64,000 nucleotides of DNA from Thiohalorhabdus denitrificans (GTDB lineage Bacteria; Pseudomonadota; Gammaproteobacteria; Thiohalorhabdales; Thiohalorhabdaceae): contig NZ_LJCP01000010.1 of assembly GCF_001399755.1 (NCBI RefSeq), positions 372,001 through 436,000 on the forward strand. Direction: 5' to 3'. Within the stretch, counting starts at the first letter, position 1, and each line of letters begins with the position of its first letter. Below are positions 38,901 to 44,417 of this stretch, in pieces. The position numbers were made by a program, and so were the translations under genes. Under the pieces are notes generated by a model. That model had not been told where the DNA came from and made no database searches. It saw only the letters and a list, made by a program, of their open reading frames with translations.

Positions 38901-39262
38901 CCATTCCCCTGATCCCCTTCCAGCGTCAGGTTGGCCGCCTGCAGCAGGGAAAGATTGGCACGGATTAGGCCGCCGTCCTCGACGGTTATATCTCCGCCCA
39001 TCTCCATACGGGCCTTTTCCGCCTGGTTCGTCCGGATGACGCCCCCGTTGCGGACGATTAGGTGGCCAGCCCCCTCGACCACCTCCCCCTCGGCCAGGGT
39101 TTGGTCCGTGGTCACCTCGCAGGTGGTGTCCAGGGTGCCCGAATCGCAGCTGAAGGCCGCCCAGGCGGATTGGGGAAGCACAAGCAGGAAGGCCGTCACC
39201 ACCGCTTTGGCAGTCAGGCCACTGAGGGCGTCGAGGAAACGATCAGGCATCCCTAAAGGCAT
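29936..39262 (-). CDS. Giant exported glycine-rich / FN3 / CARDB-like protein (3108 aa)
   Basis: Signal peptide at about 1-35 (QSAWA-AF). Residues about 80-620 are a glycine-rich region with two copies of a 153-residue block (127-279 and 459-611, identical DNA) of the pattern GGGGGSYAAGGHGGGAVRL, ILAGSGGIHANGGDG, probably a parallel beta-helix. Next come bacterial Ig-like domains (about 625-1150), a long run of fibronectin type III modules (about 1150-2210), a CARDB-like domain (about 2220-2290, RVEYEVVNEGSAPVDRARLEL), further beta-sandwiches, a carboxypeptidase-regulatory/SdrD-type domain (2797-2877, GEALFEALPAGTYRYRASA) and a cysteine-rich tail (3008-3108, 11 Cys). No autotransporter, LPXTG, T1SS or PEP-CTERM signal is seen. 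ATG at 39262 follows the stop of the transglutaminase-like gene by 3 nt with GGAAGG 7 nt upstream: tight coupling. Likely a surface adhesin or scaffold. Confidence 0.8.
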   Translation of the reverse strand: MPLGMPDRFLDALSGLTAKAVVTAFLLVLPQSAWAAFSCDSGTLDTTCEVTTDQTLAEGEVVEGAGHLIVRNGGVIRTNQAEKARMEMGGDITVEDGGLIRANLSLLQAANLTLEGDQGNGGGRIDVSGWGYRGGSQRQGGGGPGGGSDSTYRSGGGAGHGGGGGEGHPGAGSGGGAGGSEYGDHEAPTALGSGGGGGSYAAGGHGGGAVRLQVGGTLMVDGAIAADGYAGGNSDWDAGGGGAGGSIWVDAGILAGSGGIHANGGDGGSQGSGAGGGGAGGRIAVYAELANGDWSYSATGGRGYQGGGGGTIYTETGASSPTKELVVDARGSSDSSASGSSSLTLDASAGDPASLTLRAGARIVLESGVTEFHVGRLRAEGDAALQLASETAFTADSLAVEKGRFVFSVPLDIGQLPQVGLVEVAEEAVLSHRRPGGDQAYGLLLAVDEDMTVAGTVDVSGWGYRGGSQRQGGGGPGGGSDSTYRSGGGAGHGGGGGEGHPGAGSGGGAGGSEYGDHEAPTALGSGGGGGSYAAGGHGGGAVRLQVGGTLMVDGAIAADGYAGGNSDWDAGGGGAGGSIWVDAGILAGSGGIHANGGDGGSQGSGAGGGGAGGRIAIYVDVDNANLVALEAVKGRGYQDGEDGTVLKNPTDFTPPEIEEVVFDDPDGDGEVSPGDTYTFVFTEPMAASVIRDGTQDADTHLSPEDRSYGSPNRIGWSERNTQLTIEVTSDFTIKGSEEVTPSDRLTDVAGNPVDNTASLTLEDSVPPELLEARGTPQNPVPAEEDFRVEILFDSAMDTAVEPDVRLRTDGGQELSAPAGGSWSSSRFDNDTYTTPPIPLESGWENPVVVDVAGAQDAGGNTTAETEGVYELVIEGPPPTVTNYPLAPAVTKLTITTVTLEGDRPDNTSIWIDGREAVSIGSGTWSADVDLDQGDNEVLVYAKDSDGIPSEKLRVLFFVDSIAPRIDRVQPGAGTFVNEEQVIQVDYTETGSGLDLDESKLTVTRGGAEMAGTTSKDSGSVLFQPETRLSDDDYQVTVQLQDELGLTSEVREWTFTLDRVPPAAPVLDDLPEVTNESRITLSGTKDAHASIRIDGQRVVGNTESSDWQVAHDLAEGENTFQVTSRDRAGNESEAVTATVTFDNEAPGPVTPSAEALPDGTSVELDWTAYDEAANGGDIAHYAVYQGDTSFTDITEAEKVAEVPGGTQRHELSGLVRDRTYYLAVVAVDELGSRNPEVTPVDVTTADTQAPGDPTDLEAEVDSDRIAFSWSPSPDEPGDLDHYRVYFDGDTDGVSVPAGTTSYAATGLSPATSYPVRITAMDGSGNESEGLSGEAVTLLPNPVGVQARNNTTLVEVSWDPVAPGEHVDHYAIYASPDDFTGVSGLEPKATVPAGTTEGSVAGLETGTTYHLAVTTVNASGGEDPAVATVTATPEEDTSGPDIGTVSLSGEDLGAGSVVEAAGFLAVPASDPSGLARVEFLLDGEVLGTDGSGSSPARTYWDLAKTADGPHDLTVRATDTLGNTAEETLGLEVALAPPDAPSIAEPSDGLVTNDGSVTVAGQAGDAAEVLLHRNGTQVGDPVAVGSDGSFEAAVSLDEGTNTIEAAGRNRGGTGAKSAGVTVTLDSSIPDAPTGLGLEVREQGELRLSWDEASDDRVAGYNIYRAGEAFDSLAQAQRLNVDLLTGTGYTDLPAEEGTYYYRVTAVNDLGTESEVSAAVDGVSDATPPTAAIEYRPQGAYDAETGRFGTGLVEVDLTVSEPLLATPFLSISPDGGTPISVSLDRVSETEYQGAFRIEPDTPSGTAYAVFSARDVIGNRGTQVEEGATLTLDTDGPSVSEITVSPSSPIRNYEASPVTVTVDLGLTEEAAGTDGPSLAYRLGDSGETPVDTLVRTDERSWRGSFTLPADAGLDSAEELSFAFEAADDLGNIGTRIEGSPSLEVYQEALPALAAPEGLTAEAGPDGAVELAWRAVEDAADYRVYRQAPGEPELTAHSLTDSQTAFPDSTAQEGEYTYAVTSIREANGQQAESDLSATATVTADATAPPAPTGLSLTMTGDGIEAVWQAPDTEEAVAYNLYRAEGAEITSVDGLEPLQTGLADTVTVDGSPSTDAHTYAVTAVDGAGNESAPSGSEYLNVDLLPVSTFHVSQTGTEDPALSWSHPNPDQIAGYDLAVGPEGLAVSFTDEPLEATGYTDAGYSGNQRRYALTAVDANGAESASRILVLPDVALNLRTESIRRGVMNRVEYEVVNEGSAPVDRARLELNLGGHAVVSPEFALGAGEGKTVPVVVGGHDTLPAEADLEATFRSRPAAGSSARLVRSGSLTVREGGLALEVLTKDFVRGAEGQARFALTNTGDAPVELITATSGGSRPSDEVRFRLTDADGNVLAVQPLRQAVGSLVTTRADGRSVARIPAGETFTTDWQPMAVPSEAPDEVTLAAKVDRVHYNLGEPSAASMAGPSSRKDLSLVSTAYKGEVTGVEPEQAFEARDFVISGRALARDTGDPLASVPLTLAIRNAGFERTYEVYTDSEGAFSHTFTPLEGESGVYEVSAVHPDVVDRPDQARFVISRVFAAPSAVDLRTVRDRAEEIPVTVEAGAGTTATNLHLEYVEADQPSGSFLPGLSIDPGGSVDLNPEASDEIRVGFEPGADAPDTGTAVLRLVSDEAGDTVLETITVDFELAAAEPVLTHSPDFIETGVQQGGSIQERMVLENEGLAPQPDVSLALVEEDSGAPAPDWIDIVTTRNPGELAVGDSEEVLIQAEPGTGVEEGVYRFLLRVMSGGSVVTDIPVVVSVTLDGEGGALFKLSDIYTGTQDDDGTIIPGLSGATVEIQNENVLSVERTATTDDQGEALFEALPAGTYRYRASASNHEAKSGSFRVRAGVTGTHEVFLDYNLVTVEWSVTEDTIEDVYEIELDTTYETDVPAAVVSVEPSSVNLPTMEAGDVYNGELVLTNEGLIRADNVELTIPEDGTHYHYELMDSLPDSLEAGETVRVPYRITALQPIEPDGSGTGGGCEPYQHCGGVTYDYECANDTTTSGSSGVCWFYTPSSCKEREIIHTSPGKCLNCGEDEWAVGEETTPSYESLGGSGDNCPPECPYEDSCVCNVGGTGAGG
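37431..37888. repeat. Long direct repeat inside the giant gene, copy 2 (protein 459-611)
   Basis: 458 bp that read the same as 38427-38884 by eye; the copies are offset by 996 bp, i.e. 332 codons in frame. The flanking mismatches that end the match are at 37430/38426 and 37889/38885. Confidence 0.85.
38427..38884. repeat. Long direct repeat inside the giant gene, copy 1 (protein 127-279)
   Basis: Partner of 37431-37888, same orientation, glycine-rich coding sequence. Even third codon positions agree, so the copies are recent or kept alike by gene conversion; recombination between them would delete exactly 332 codons without a frameshift. Confidence 0.85.
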
Positions 39263-39265
39263 GGG

Positions 39266-40168
39266 TCAGCCTTCCATCCGGATGGAGACCGATTCCTGAT
39301 CGGTCCGGAAAAAGGACTGCGTTGCGGAGAGACCGGCCTCTTCCTCATCCGGCGAGAAAACGCGGAAGGCGATGTGGCCGGGGATTCCTTCTTCGAGTCG
39401 TTCGTTGACCGGATCCGTGACCCAGGCCTCACCTTCCGGCCAGGCAGCCACCCAGTTGTGGAAGTCTTCGGGCGACAGGACACTATTGCCCGAGGTGGGG
39501 AAGCCGGCTACGCCCACGCTCGGGATTTCGTTGGCGCGGAGCAGGGCCAGGCTCAAGCTCATGGCCTCGGTGCAGTCGCCGGTCCGGTTCTCCAGGGCGT
39601 ACAGGGCCCCCCGGTCCTCGGCGATGTATCCCTCGTAGGCGATGTTGTCGACGGCCCACCGGTGGGTGCCGCGGAGGGTGGCCCGGGGGCTTTCCGGATC
39701 GGCTAAGGAATCGGCCAGCTTCCGGATGCGGGGATGGTCGGCCGGAGCAAGTTCCGAAGGCTTCAGAAGCTCCCCGAAAGGATAGGTCTTTTTCACCGGA
39801 TTGGGCTCACGGGCTAGGCGCAGCCGGGCGGTGACCCGGACAACCGCCTGTCCATGCGGCGGGAGGTCCTGAAGGGTGAAGTGAAGGACCTGGTTCCCCA
39901 GGGCGTCCTCTTCCAGCCGGTAGGGATGCGAGGCCTCGATCCCTTCCAGCCTCTGGGTGGGGGTGCGCTTGACCGGGGCGAGGGTGCGGAACCGCACGGT
40001 TTCCACGGCCCGGTTATCGAGATTCTGGACGGTGAACCCGTACCGGACCGTCCGCTCCACCGGATAGCCGGGCTGCTCGTTACCGCCCTGCCCCTGGACG
40101 TACGCCAGACCCCCGGCCGTAAGCAGCACAGCCAGGAGGGCGGTTACCGAGCCGAACCGCAATGTCAC
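39266..40168 (-). CDS. Transglutaminase-like cysteine protease/ligase family protein, exported
   Basis: 300 aa from a GTG at 40168; AGGA lies about 12 nt upstream. An N-terminal hydrophobic segment (about 5-25) is a signal peptide or anchor, so the rest is periplasmic. Residues 35-125 are a beta-sandwich-like N-terminal part; the transglutaminase core has the full triad Cys199 (NRTGDCTEAMSL), His237 (EDFHNWVAAW) and Asp252 (WVTDPVNE). Family members cross-link, hydrolyse or otherwise act on amide bonds; the target is unknown. It is the first gene after a strong promoter and directly upstream of the giant gene (3-nt gap), so the giant protein or a partner is the obvious candidate substrate. 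Confidence 0.85.
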   Translation of the reverse strand: MTLRFGSVTALLAVLLTAGGLAYVQGQGGNEQPGYPVERTVRYGFTVQNLDNRAVETVRFRTLAPVKRTPTQRLEGIEASHPYRLEEDALGNQVLHFTLQDLPPHGQAVVRVTARLRLAREPNPVKKTYPFGELLKPSELAPADHPRIRKLADSLADPESPRATLRGTHRWAVDNIAYEGYIAEDRGALYALENRTGDCTEAMSLSLALLRANEIPSVGVAGFPTSGNSVLSPEDFHNWVAAWPEGEAWVTDPVNERLEEGIPGHIAFRVFSPDEEEAGLSATQSFFRTDQESVSIRMEG

Positions 40169-40508
40169 CTGGACGGTTTCCTATCCAGGGGGCTCGAACC
40201 AACGGGAAGGCTTCGACCGTTTTCTGTCGGGAAAAAAGCGGAAGGAACCACCGGAGGGGAGCCTGCATTACGGGGAGAAAGGCCAGGAAGGAGGGTCCGG
40301 ATGCAGGCGGGAAGGGAAACGCCCTCGCCCGGAGGAGCCAACGCCCTCCAGAGGGATATCGGGCGTAACAACGGCCCCTGCCCGGACATGGAAACCCGCG
40401 GAAGGGTTCCCATGCCCCGAGACAGTCGAGCCGCGGCCGCCCCCGCTGCCCGCCGTGCGGTGCTTGTCCGGTTCCTGGTGTACAAATGTGTCCCCTTTGA
40501 CTTCGCGT

Positions 40509-40537
40509 TTTATATCAAGCACGAAACGAAGGGTCAA
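40509..40537 (-). promoter_or_regulatory. Near-consensus sigma-70 promoter of the transglutaminase-giant-rhs operon
   Basis: Minus strand: TTGACC (40537-40532), 17-bp spacer, TATAAA (40514-40509). Predicted start near 40502. It is the best promoter match I found in the window and points at the accessory genes. Confidence 0.7.
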
Positions 40538-40555
40538 ATACTTACTGTTCTTTTT

Positions 40556-40617
40556 CGGACACTTTTGTCCCTTTCGGCACACCAAAGAACTCGGACATTC
40601 GGAGGGAATTCCGGACA
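40556..40617. promoter_or_regulatory. Three direct CGGACA repeats upstream of the accessory promoter
   Basis: CGGACA (TGTCCG on the minus strand) occurs at 40556-40561, 40592-40597 and 40612-40617, all in one orientation, starting about 19 bp upstream of the -35 box; an inverted TGTCCG occurs at 40465-40470 downstream. A small dyad GGACA-CTTT-TGTCC spans 40557-40570. This arrangement suits a regulator-binding cluster; no known regulator is assigned. Confidence 0.4.
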
Positions 40618-40707
40618 GAAATTGCGGGCAGGGGGCAGGAACCAGCGGGGAACGAAACGTAGGCTGCTTATCTACAGCAGACAAACCAGGCAGGGGTGCG
40701 ACAACGG

Positions 40708-42072
40708 TCAGGAGTCGAGCAAAGCCTCCAGGGCCTGCTCGATGCGCCGCACGGGGTGGAGGGTAAGGCCGGGGTTATCGAGGCCGTCGGCGCTGGCCGC
40801 CGGGATCACCGCCCGCTGGAAGCCCAGTTTGGCGGCCTCCTTCAGGCGGTCCTCGATGCGGCCCACCGCCCGCACCTCGCCGGCCAGGCCAACCTCGCCG
40901 AGGATGATGGTCCGCTCCGGAAGGGCCCGGGAGCGCAGGCTGGACACCAGGGACGCCGCCACCGCCAAGTCCGCGGCAGGCTCCGACAGGTCCACCCCGC
41001 CCACCACATTGATGAACACGTCCTGGTCGAACAGGGCCACCCCGGCGTGGCGGTACAGCACCGCCAGCAGCAGGGACAGGCGGTCGCGCTCCACGCCGAT
41101 GGCCACCCGGCGTGGCTGACTGAGCGGGCTCTCGGCCACCAGGGCCTGCAGCTCCACCAGCAGGGGCCGGGTTCCCTCCTGGCTGGCCACCACCGCGGCC
41201 CCGGGGACCGGCTCCTGGTGCTCGGACAGGAACAGGGCCGAAGGGTTGGTCACCGCCTCCAGGCCGCCGCCGGTCATGCGGAACACCCCCAGCTCGTTCA
41301 CCGAGCCGAAGCGGTTCTTGATGGCGCGCACCAGCCGGTACTGCCCGCCCTGCTCGCCCTCGAAGTAGAGCACCGTGTCCACCATGTGCTCCAGCACGCG
41401 CGGCCCGGCCAGAGCGCCTTCCTTGGTGACGTGGCCCACTAGGCATAGCACGGTGCCGGTCTGCTTGGCGTAGCGCACCAGGCGCGCGGCGCACTCCCGC
41501 ACCTGGGCCACGGAACCGGGAGCGGACTGCAAGGAGCCGTCGGCCACGGTCTGCACCGAGTCGACGATGGCCAGATCCGCCTGGTGCTCCTGGAGGCGGC
41601 CGAGGATGGTGTCGAGGTCGGTCTCGGCCAGGAGCTGGAGGGGGCTGTCCTGGACCCCAAGGCGGTCGGCGCGCTGGGCCACCTGGGCGGAGGATTCCTC
41701 CCCCGTGACGTAGAGCACCCGGCGTTCGCTGGCCAGCCGGGCGGCCGTCTGCAACTGCAGGGTGGACTTCCCAACCCCCGGCTCCCCGCCGATGAGGACC
41801 ACCGCCCCCGGTACGAGGCCGCCGCCGAGGGCCCGGTCCAGCTCGCCGATGCCGGTGGGCAGACGGGCTTCGCCGCCCGGTTGCACCTCGGGAAGCGGCG
41901 TGGGCCGGCCGCCATGGAGCCCACTGCCGAGGGGCTTTTCCGCCTCCTGGGGGGTGGGAGCCTCCTCGGTCAGCGCATCCCAGGCCCCGCAGTCCGGGCA
42001 CTGGCCGAACCATTTGGAGTGCTGGGCACCGCATTCGGTGCAGGCGAAGACGGTCTTGGGGCGTTTGGCCAT
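40708..42072 (-). CDS. radA: DNA repair protein RadA
   Basis: 454 aa. N-terminal zinc finger Cys11-x2-Cys14 and Cys25-x2-Cys28, RecA-like ATPase with Walker A GEPGVGKST (96-104), the RadA-specific KNRFGSVNELGVF motif near 260, and a C-terminal Lon-protease-like domain. RadA drives branch migration of recombination intermediates in the family. Upstream is mlaD with a REP element in the 79-bp gap; downstream is the accessory island. Confidence 0.97.
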   Translation of the reverse strand: MAKRPKTVFACTECGAQHSKWFGQCPDCGAWDALTEEAPTPQEAEKPLGSGLHGGRPTPLPEVQPGGEARLPTGIGELDRALGGGLVPGAVVLIGGEPGVGKSTLQLQTAARLASERRVLYVTGEESSAQVAQRADRLGVQDSPLQLLAETDLDTILGRLQEHQADLAIVDSVQTVADGSLQSAPGSVAQVRECAARLVRYAKQTGTVLCLVGHVTKEGALAGPRVLEHMVDTVLYFEGEQGGQYRLVRAIKNRFGSVNELGVFRMTGGGLEAVTNPSALFLSEHQEPVPGAAVVASQEGTRPLLVELQALVAESPLSQPRRVAIGVERDRLSLLLAVLYRHAGVALFDQDVFINVVGGVDLSEPAADLAVAASLVSSLRSRALPERTIILGEVGLAGEVRAVGRIEDRLKEAAKLGFQRAVIPAASADGLDNPGLTLHPVRRIEQALEALLDS

Positions 42073-42102
42073 GACTGCCTTTCATCCAGCGGAAGCGAGG
42101 GA

Positions 42103-42130
42103 TCGGTCGCGGCCGATGGCCGCTCCTACA
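42103..42130 (-). repeat. REP element of a second subtype between mlaD and radA
   Basis: Minus strand reads TGTAGGAGCGGCCATCGGCC then GCGACCG; hairpin GCGGCC-GAT-GGCCGC. The head is TGTAGGAGCGG rather than the TGTGGGAGCGG of the other copies. It is close to the REP consensus known from pseudomonads. Confidence 0.75.
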
Positions 42131-42151
42131 TGGCCCAGGATCCCCGGATAC

Positions 42152-43645
42152 CTACAGGCCCCCGGTAGGCACCGAGCCGGCCAGGTACTTCAGGTCCTCG
42201 TCGAAGAAGCGCAGGCCGAGGCCGATGAAGGGTGAACGGTATTCCTCGGAAAAGGCGTTGTGCATGCCGCCCTCGAGGAGGAGGTGGTCGTCGAGGAAAG
42301 CGTAGCGGGCCATGAAGCGGGATTGGGGCCCGTCGAACTCGGTGCCGCTGTTGGCGCCACCGAAGTCCCAAAGATCCGCCGACAGCTCCAGGGAGCGGGT
42401 CGGGTAGTAGCTCATGCCCACGCCCCCGGTGGACTGGAGCATCCCGATGCGCCCGGACACTCCGTACTCGGGCCAGGTCTTTCCGAACATGAAGGTGAAC
42501 TTGTAGTCGCTTCCGAACTCCTCCTCCTGGCCGAACAGCGGATCCCCGGCCTCCGCGTCCTCGGCCTGGGTGGGGAGGCCGTCGGAGGTGGCCCCCAGGA
42601 GGTAGTAGCGGGTCGGGCGGGTCTGCAGGCGGATGCTGAAATCGGACTTGGAGGTCTCCTGCTCGGTCAGGTAGCGCGAATCCAGCGCCACCGAGGTCTG
42701 CATGCGCTGCACCCGCTCCGTGTATTCGCCGATCCCGGCCACGGCGGACTCCAGCTGCCGGCCCACCTCGTCGTCGCTGACCAGCTTGCCCAGGGCCCCC
42801 TCGCCCTCGTTGATCTTGGTGGTGATCTCCCCGAGGTTCTGGCTGATCGTCTCCAGCTCCGTGTAGACCGCCTCCTCCTTGTAAAGCTTGCCGATGGTGC
42901 CGTTGCCGGCCTGGATCTCGCCGGTGATCTCTGCAAGGTTGGCGGCGCTATCGTTCAGGCGAGCCACCAGCTGACGGACGTTCTCTCGGTTCTCCGCCAG
43001 GATGTCGTTGGCGTTCTCCGCCGTGCCCCGGAAGTCCTCCACCATCGGCGGCAGATCCTGCTTGAGGGATTCGGTCAGGTCGCGGACATTGGCCACCACC
43101 CTGCGGAGATCCTCGCGGTTGGCCTCCACCATCTCCCGCAGGCTCCCGGTAAGCGCCTGGACATCCTCCCCGACCTTCCCGTAGGTCCGCATGAGGTCGT
43201 CCAGGTCCTGGGAGGGCGCCTTCTCGCGGATGGTGGAGCCCTCCGGAAGGGTGTCCGGCTCGGCCTTTGCCACCCCGGGCCTGCCCTCCTCACCTCCTTC
43301 GGCACCCCCCGGATAGGTGATCACAACGTACTTGTCCCCCACGAGGCCCGACCCGCCGATCAGGACACCGGCCCCCTCGGGGATCTCCACGTCGGACCGA
43401 ACCTGCAGCTCCACCTCCGCCGTGCCGTTGGCCAGCCGGATGGCCCCCACCCGACCGACCTCCACACCGGCCATGCGCACCGGGGCCTGCTCCTTGAGGC
43501 CCTTCACGTCGGAGAACACCGCCGTATAGGTCTTGCGTTCCGGGGCACCGAGGGGATCCATGTCGCCAATGATGAAGGTGGCGAAGCCCAGAAGGATCAG
43601 GGTGCCGACGATGAAGAGTCCGACCTTCTGCTCGGTTCCGAACAT
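42152..43645 (-). CDS. mlaD: MCE/MlaD family lipid-transport protein with C-terminal beta-barrel-like domain
   Basis: 497 aa, about three times the length of E. coli MlaD (183 aa). One membrane anchor at 8-27, the MCE domain at about 38-115 (RMAGVEVGRVGAIRL, GLVGDKYVVI), a long helical, coiled-coil-prone stretch (about 150-325) and a final domain (about 334-497) of alternating hydrophobic/aromatic strands (TRYYLLGATSD, YKFTFMFGKTW, SRFMARYAFLDDHLLLEGGMH, FIGLGLRFF) that resembles an outer-membrane barrel. MCE proteins form hexameric lipid channels with MlaFE. It is the third gene of an mlaE-mlaF-mlaD set; MlaB and MlaC are not present here. Confidence 0.85.
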   Translation of the reverse strand: MFGTEQKVGLFIVGTLILLGFATFIIGDMDPLGAPERKTYTAVFSDVKGLKEQAPVRMAGVEVGRVGAIRLANGTAEVELQVRSDVEIPEGAGVLIGGSGLVGDKYVVITYPGGAEGGEEGRPGVAKAEPDTLPEGSTIREKAPSQDLDDLMRTYGKVGEDVQALTGSLREMVEANREDLRRVVANVRDLTESLKQDLPPMVEDFRGTAENANDILAENRENVRQLVARLNDSAANLAEITGEIQAGNGTIGKLYKEEAVYTELETISQNLGEITTKINEGEGALGKLVSDDEVGRQLESAVAGIGEYTERVQRMQTSVALDSRYLTEQETSKSDFSIRLQTRPTRYYLLGATSDGLPTQAEDAEAGDPLFGQEEEFGSDYKFTFMFGKTWPEYGVSGRIGMLQSTGGVGMSYYPTRSLELSADLWDFGGANSGTEFDGPQSRFMARYAFLDDHLLLEGGMHNAFSEEYRSPFIGLGLRFFDEDLKYLAGSVPTGGL

Positions 43646-43654
43646 GGGAGTTCC

Positions 43655-44416
43655 TTACGCCCCGTCCGTGATGGGACCGTGGGCCCGGCCGTGGACAAAC
43701 TGGGAGACCACGGGGTGATCGGTGTTCTGGACCTCCTCCGGGGTGCCCGTGAAGATCAGCCGCCCCTGGTACAGCATGCTGATGCGATCGGCGATCTTGT
43801 AGGCGCTGGGCATGTCGTGGGTGATGACCAGGCCGGAGGTATGGGTCTTCTCCCGGAGGTAGATGATCAGCTCGTTGATGACGTCGCTGGTGATGGGGTC
43901 GAGGCCGGTGGTGGGCTCATCGTACAGCATGAGCCGGGGCCCGCTGGCCAGGGCCCGGGCCAGCCCCACCCGCTTGCGCATGCCCCCGGACAGCTGGGCG
44001 GGATCGCGATCCTCGATGCCCGAAAGACCCACCCACTCCAGGACTTCCGCCACCCGGTCGCGGATGCCCGCCCGGTCCATCAGCTTAAGCTGCGCCAGCT
44101 CGAATCCCACATTTTCGCCTACTGTCATGCTGTCGAACAGGGCGGCGTCCTGGAACAGCATCCCGACCTCGCGGACGATCTCCGCGCGGGTAGCGGGGTC
44201 CGCCCCCACGATCTCGCGCCCCCGGAAGCGGATGGATCCGGAATCCGGCTGCAGGAGCCCCAGCACGGTCTGCAGCAGCACCGACTTCCCGGTACCGCTG
44301 CCGCCGATTACGGCGTGGGTCTCCCCCTCCTCCAGCGTAAGGTTGCACTCCTCCCAGACCACGAAGTCCCCGAAGGCCTTGCGCATGCCGCGGACGTCCA
44401 GGAACGGCTCCGCCAT
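43655..44416 (-). CDS. mlaF: ABC transporter ATP-binding protein, MlaF type
   Basis: 253 aa. Walker A GGSGTGKSVLLQ (about 38-49), Q-loop MLFQDAALF, the ABC signature LSGGMRKRVGLARAL and Walker B RLMLYDEPTTGLDP are all intact, followed by H-loop VITHDMPSA. The signature LSGGM-x-KRV is typical of Mla/Mkl lipid ABC systems. It starts one base after the mlaE stop codon. Confidence 0.94.
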   Translation of the reverse strand: MAEPFLDVRGMRKAFGDFVVWEECNLTLEEGETHAVIGGSGTGKSVLLQTVLGLLQPDSGSIRFRGREIVGADPATRAEIVREVGMLFQDAALFDSMTVGENVGFELAQLKLMDRAGIRDRVAEVLEWVGLSGIEDRDPAQLSGGMRKRVGLARALASGPRLMLYDEPTTGLDPITSDVINELIIYLREKTHTSGLVITHDMPSAYKIADRISMLYQGRLIFTGTPEEVQNTDHPVVSQFVHGRAHGPITDGA

Positions 44417-44417
44417 C

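Larger units (their letters stand above)
40169..40707. other. 539-bp non-coding region between radA and the accessory operon
   Basis: No supported gene. About 40440-40640 is clearly more AT-rich than the surroundings and carries the operon promoter and repeated CGGACA sites listed separately. About 40169-40440 is the transcribed leader (around 334 nt from the predicted start to the GTG), GC-rich, with no leader peptide or riboswitch that I recognise. radA ends at 40708 without a clear terminator. Confidence 0.6.

Noticed and set aside
21406-40707. Prophage or integrative element boundaries around the accessory island
   Set aside because: No integrase, no tRNA and no flanking direct repeat seen; the only mobile trace is the decayed RAYT.
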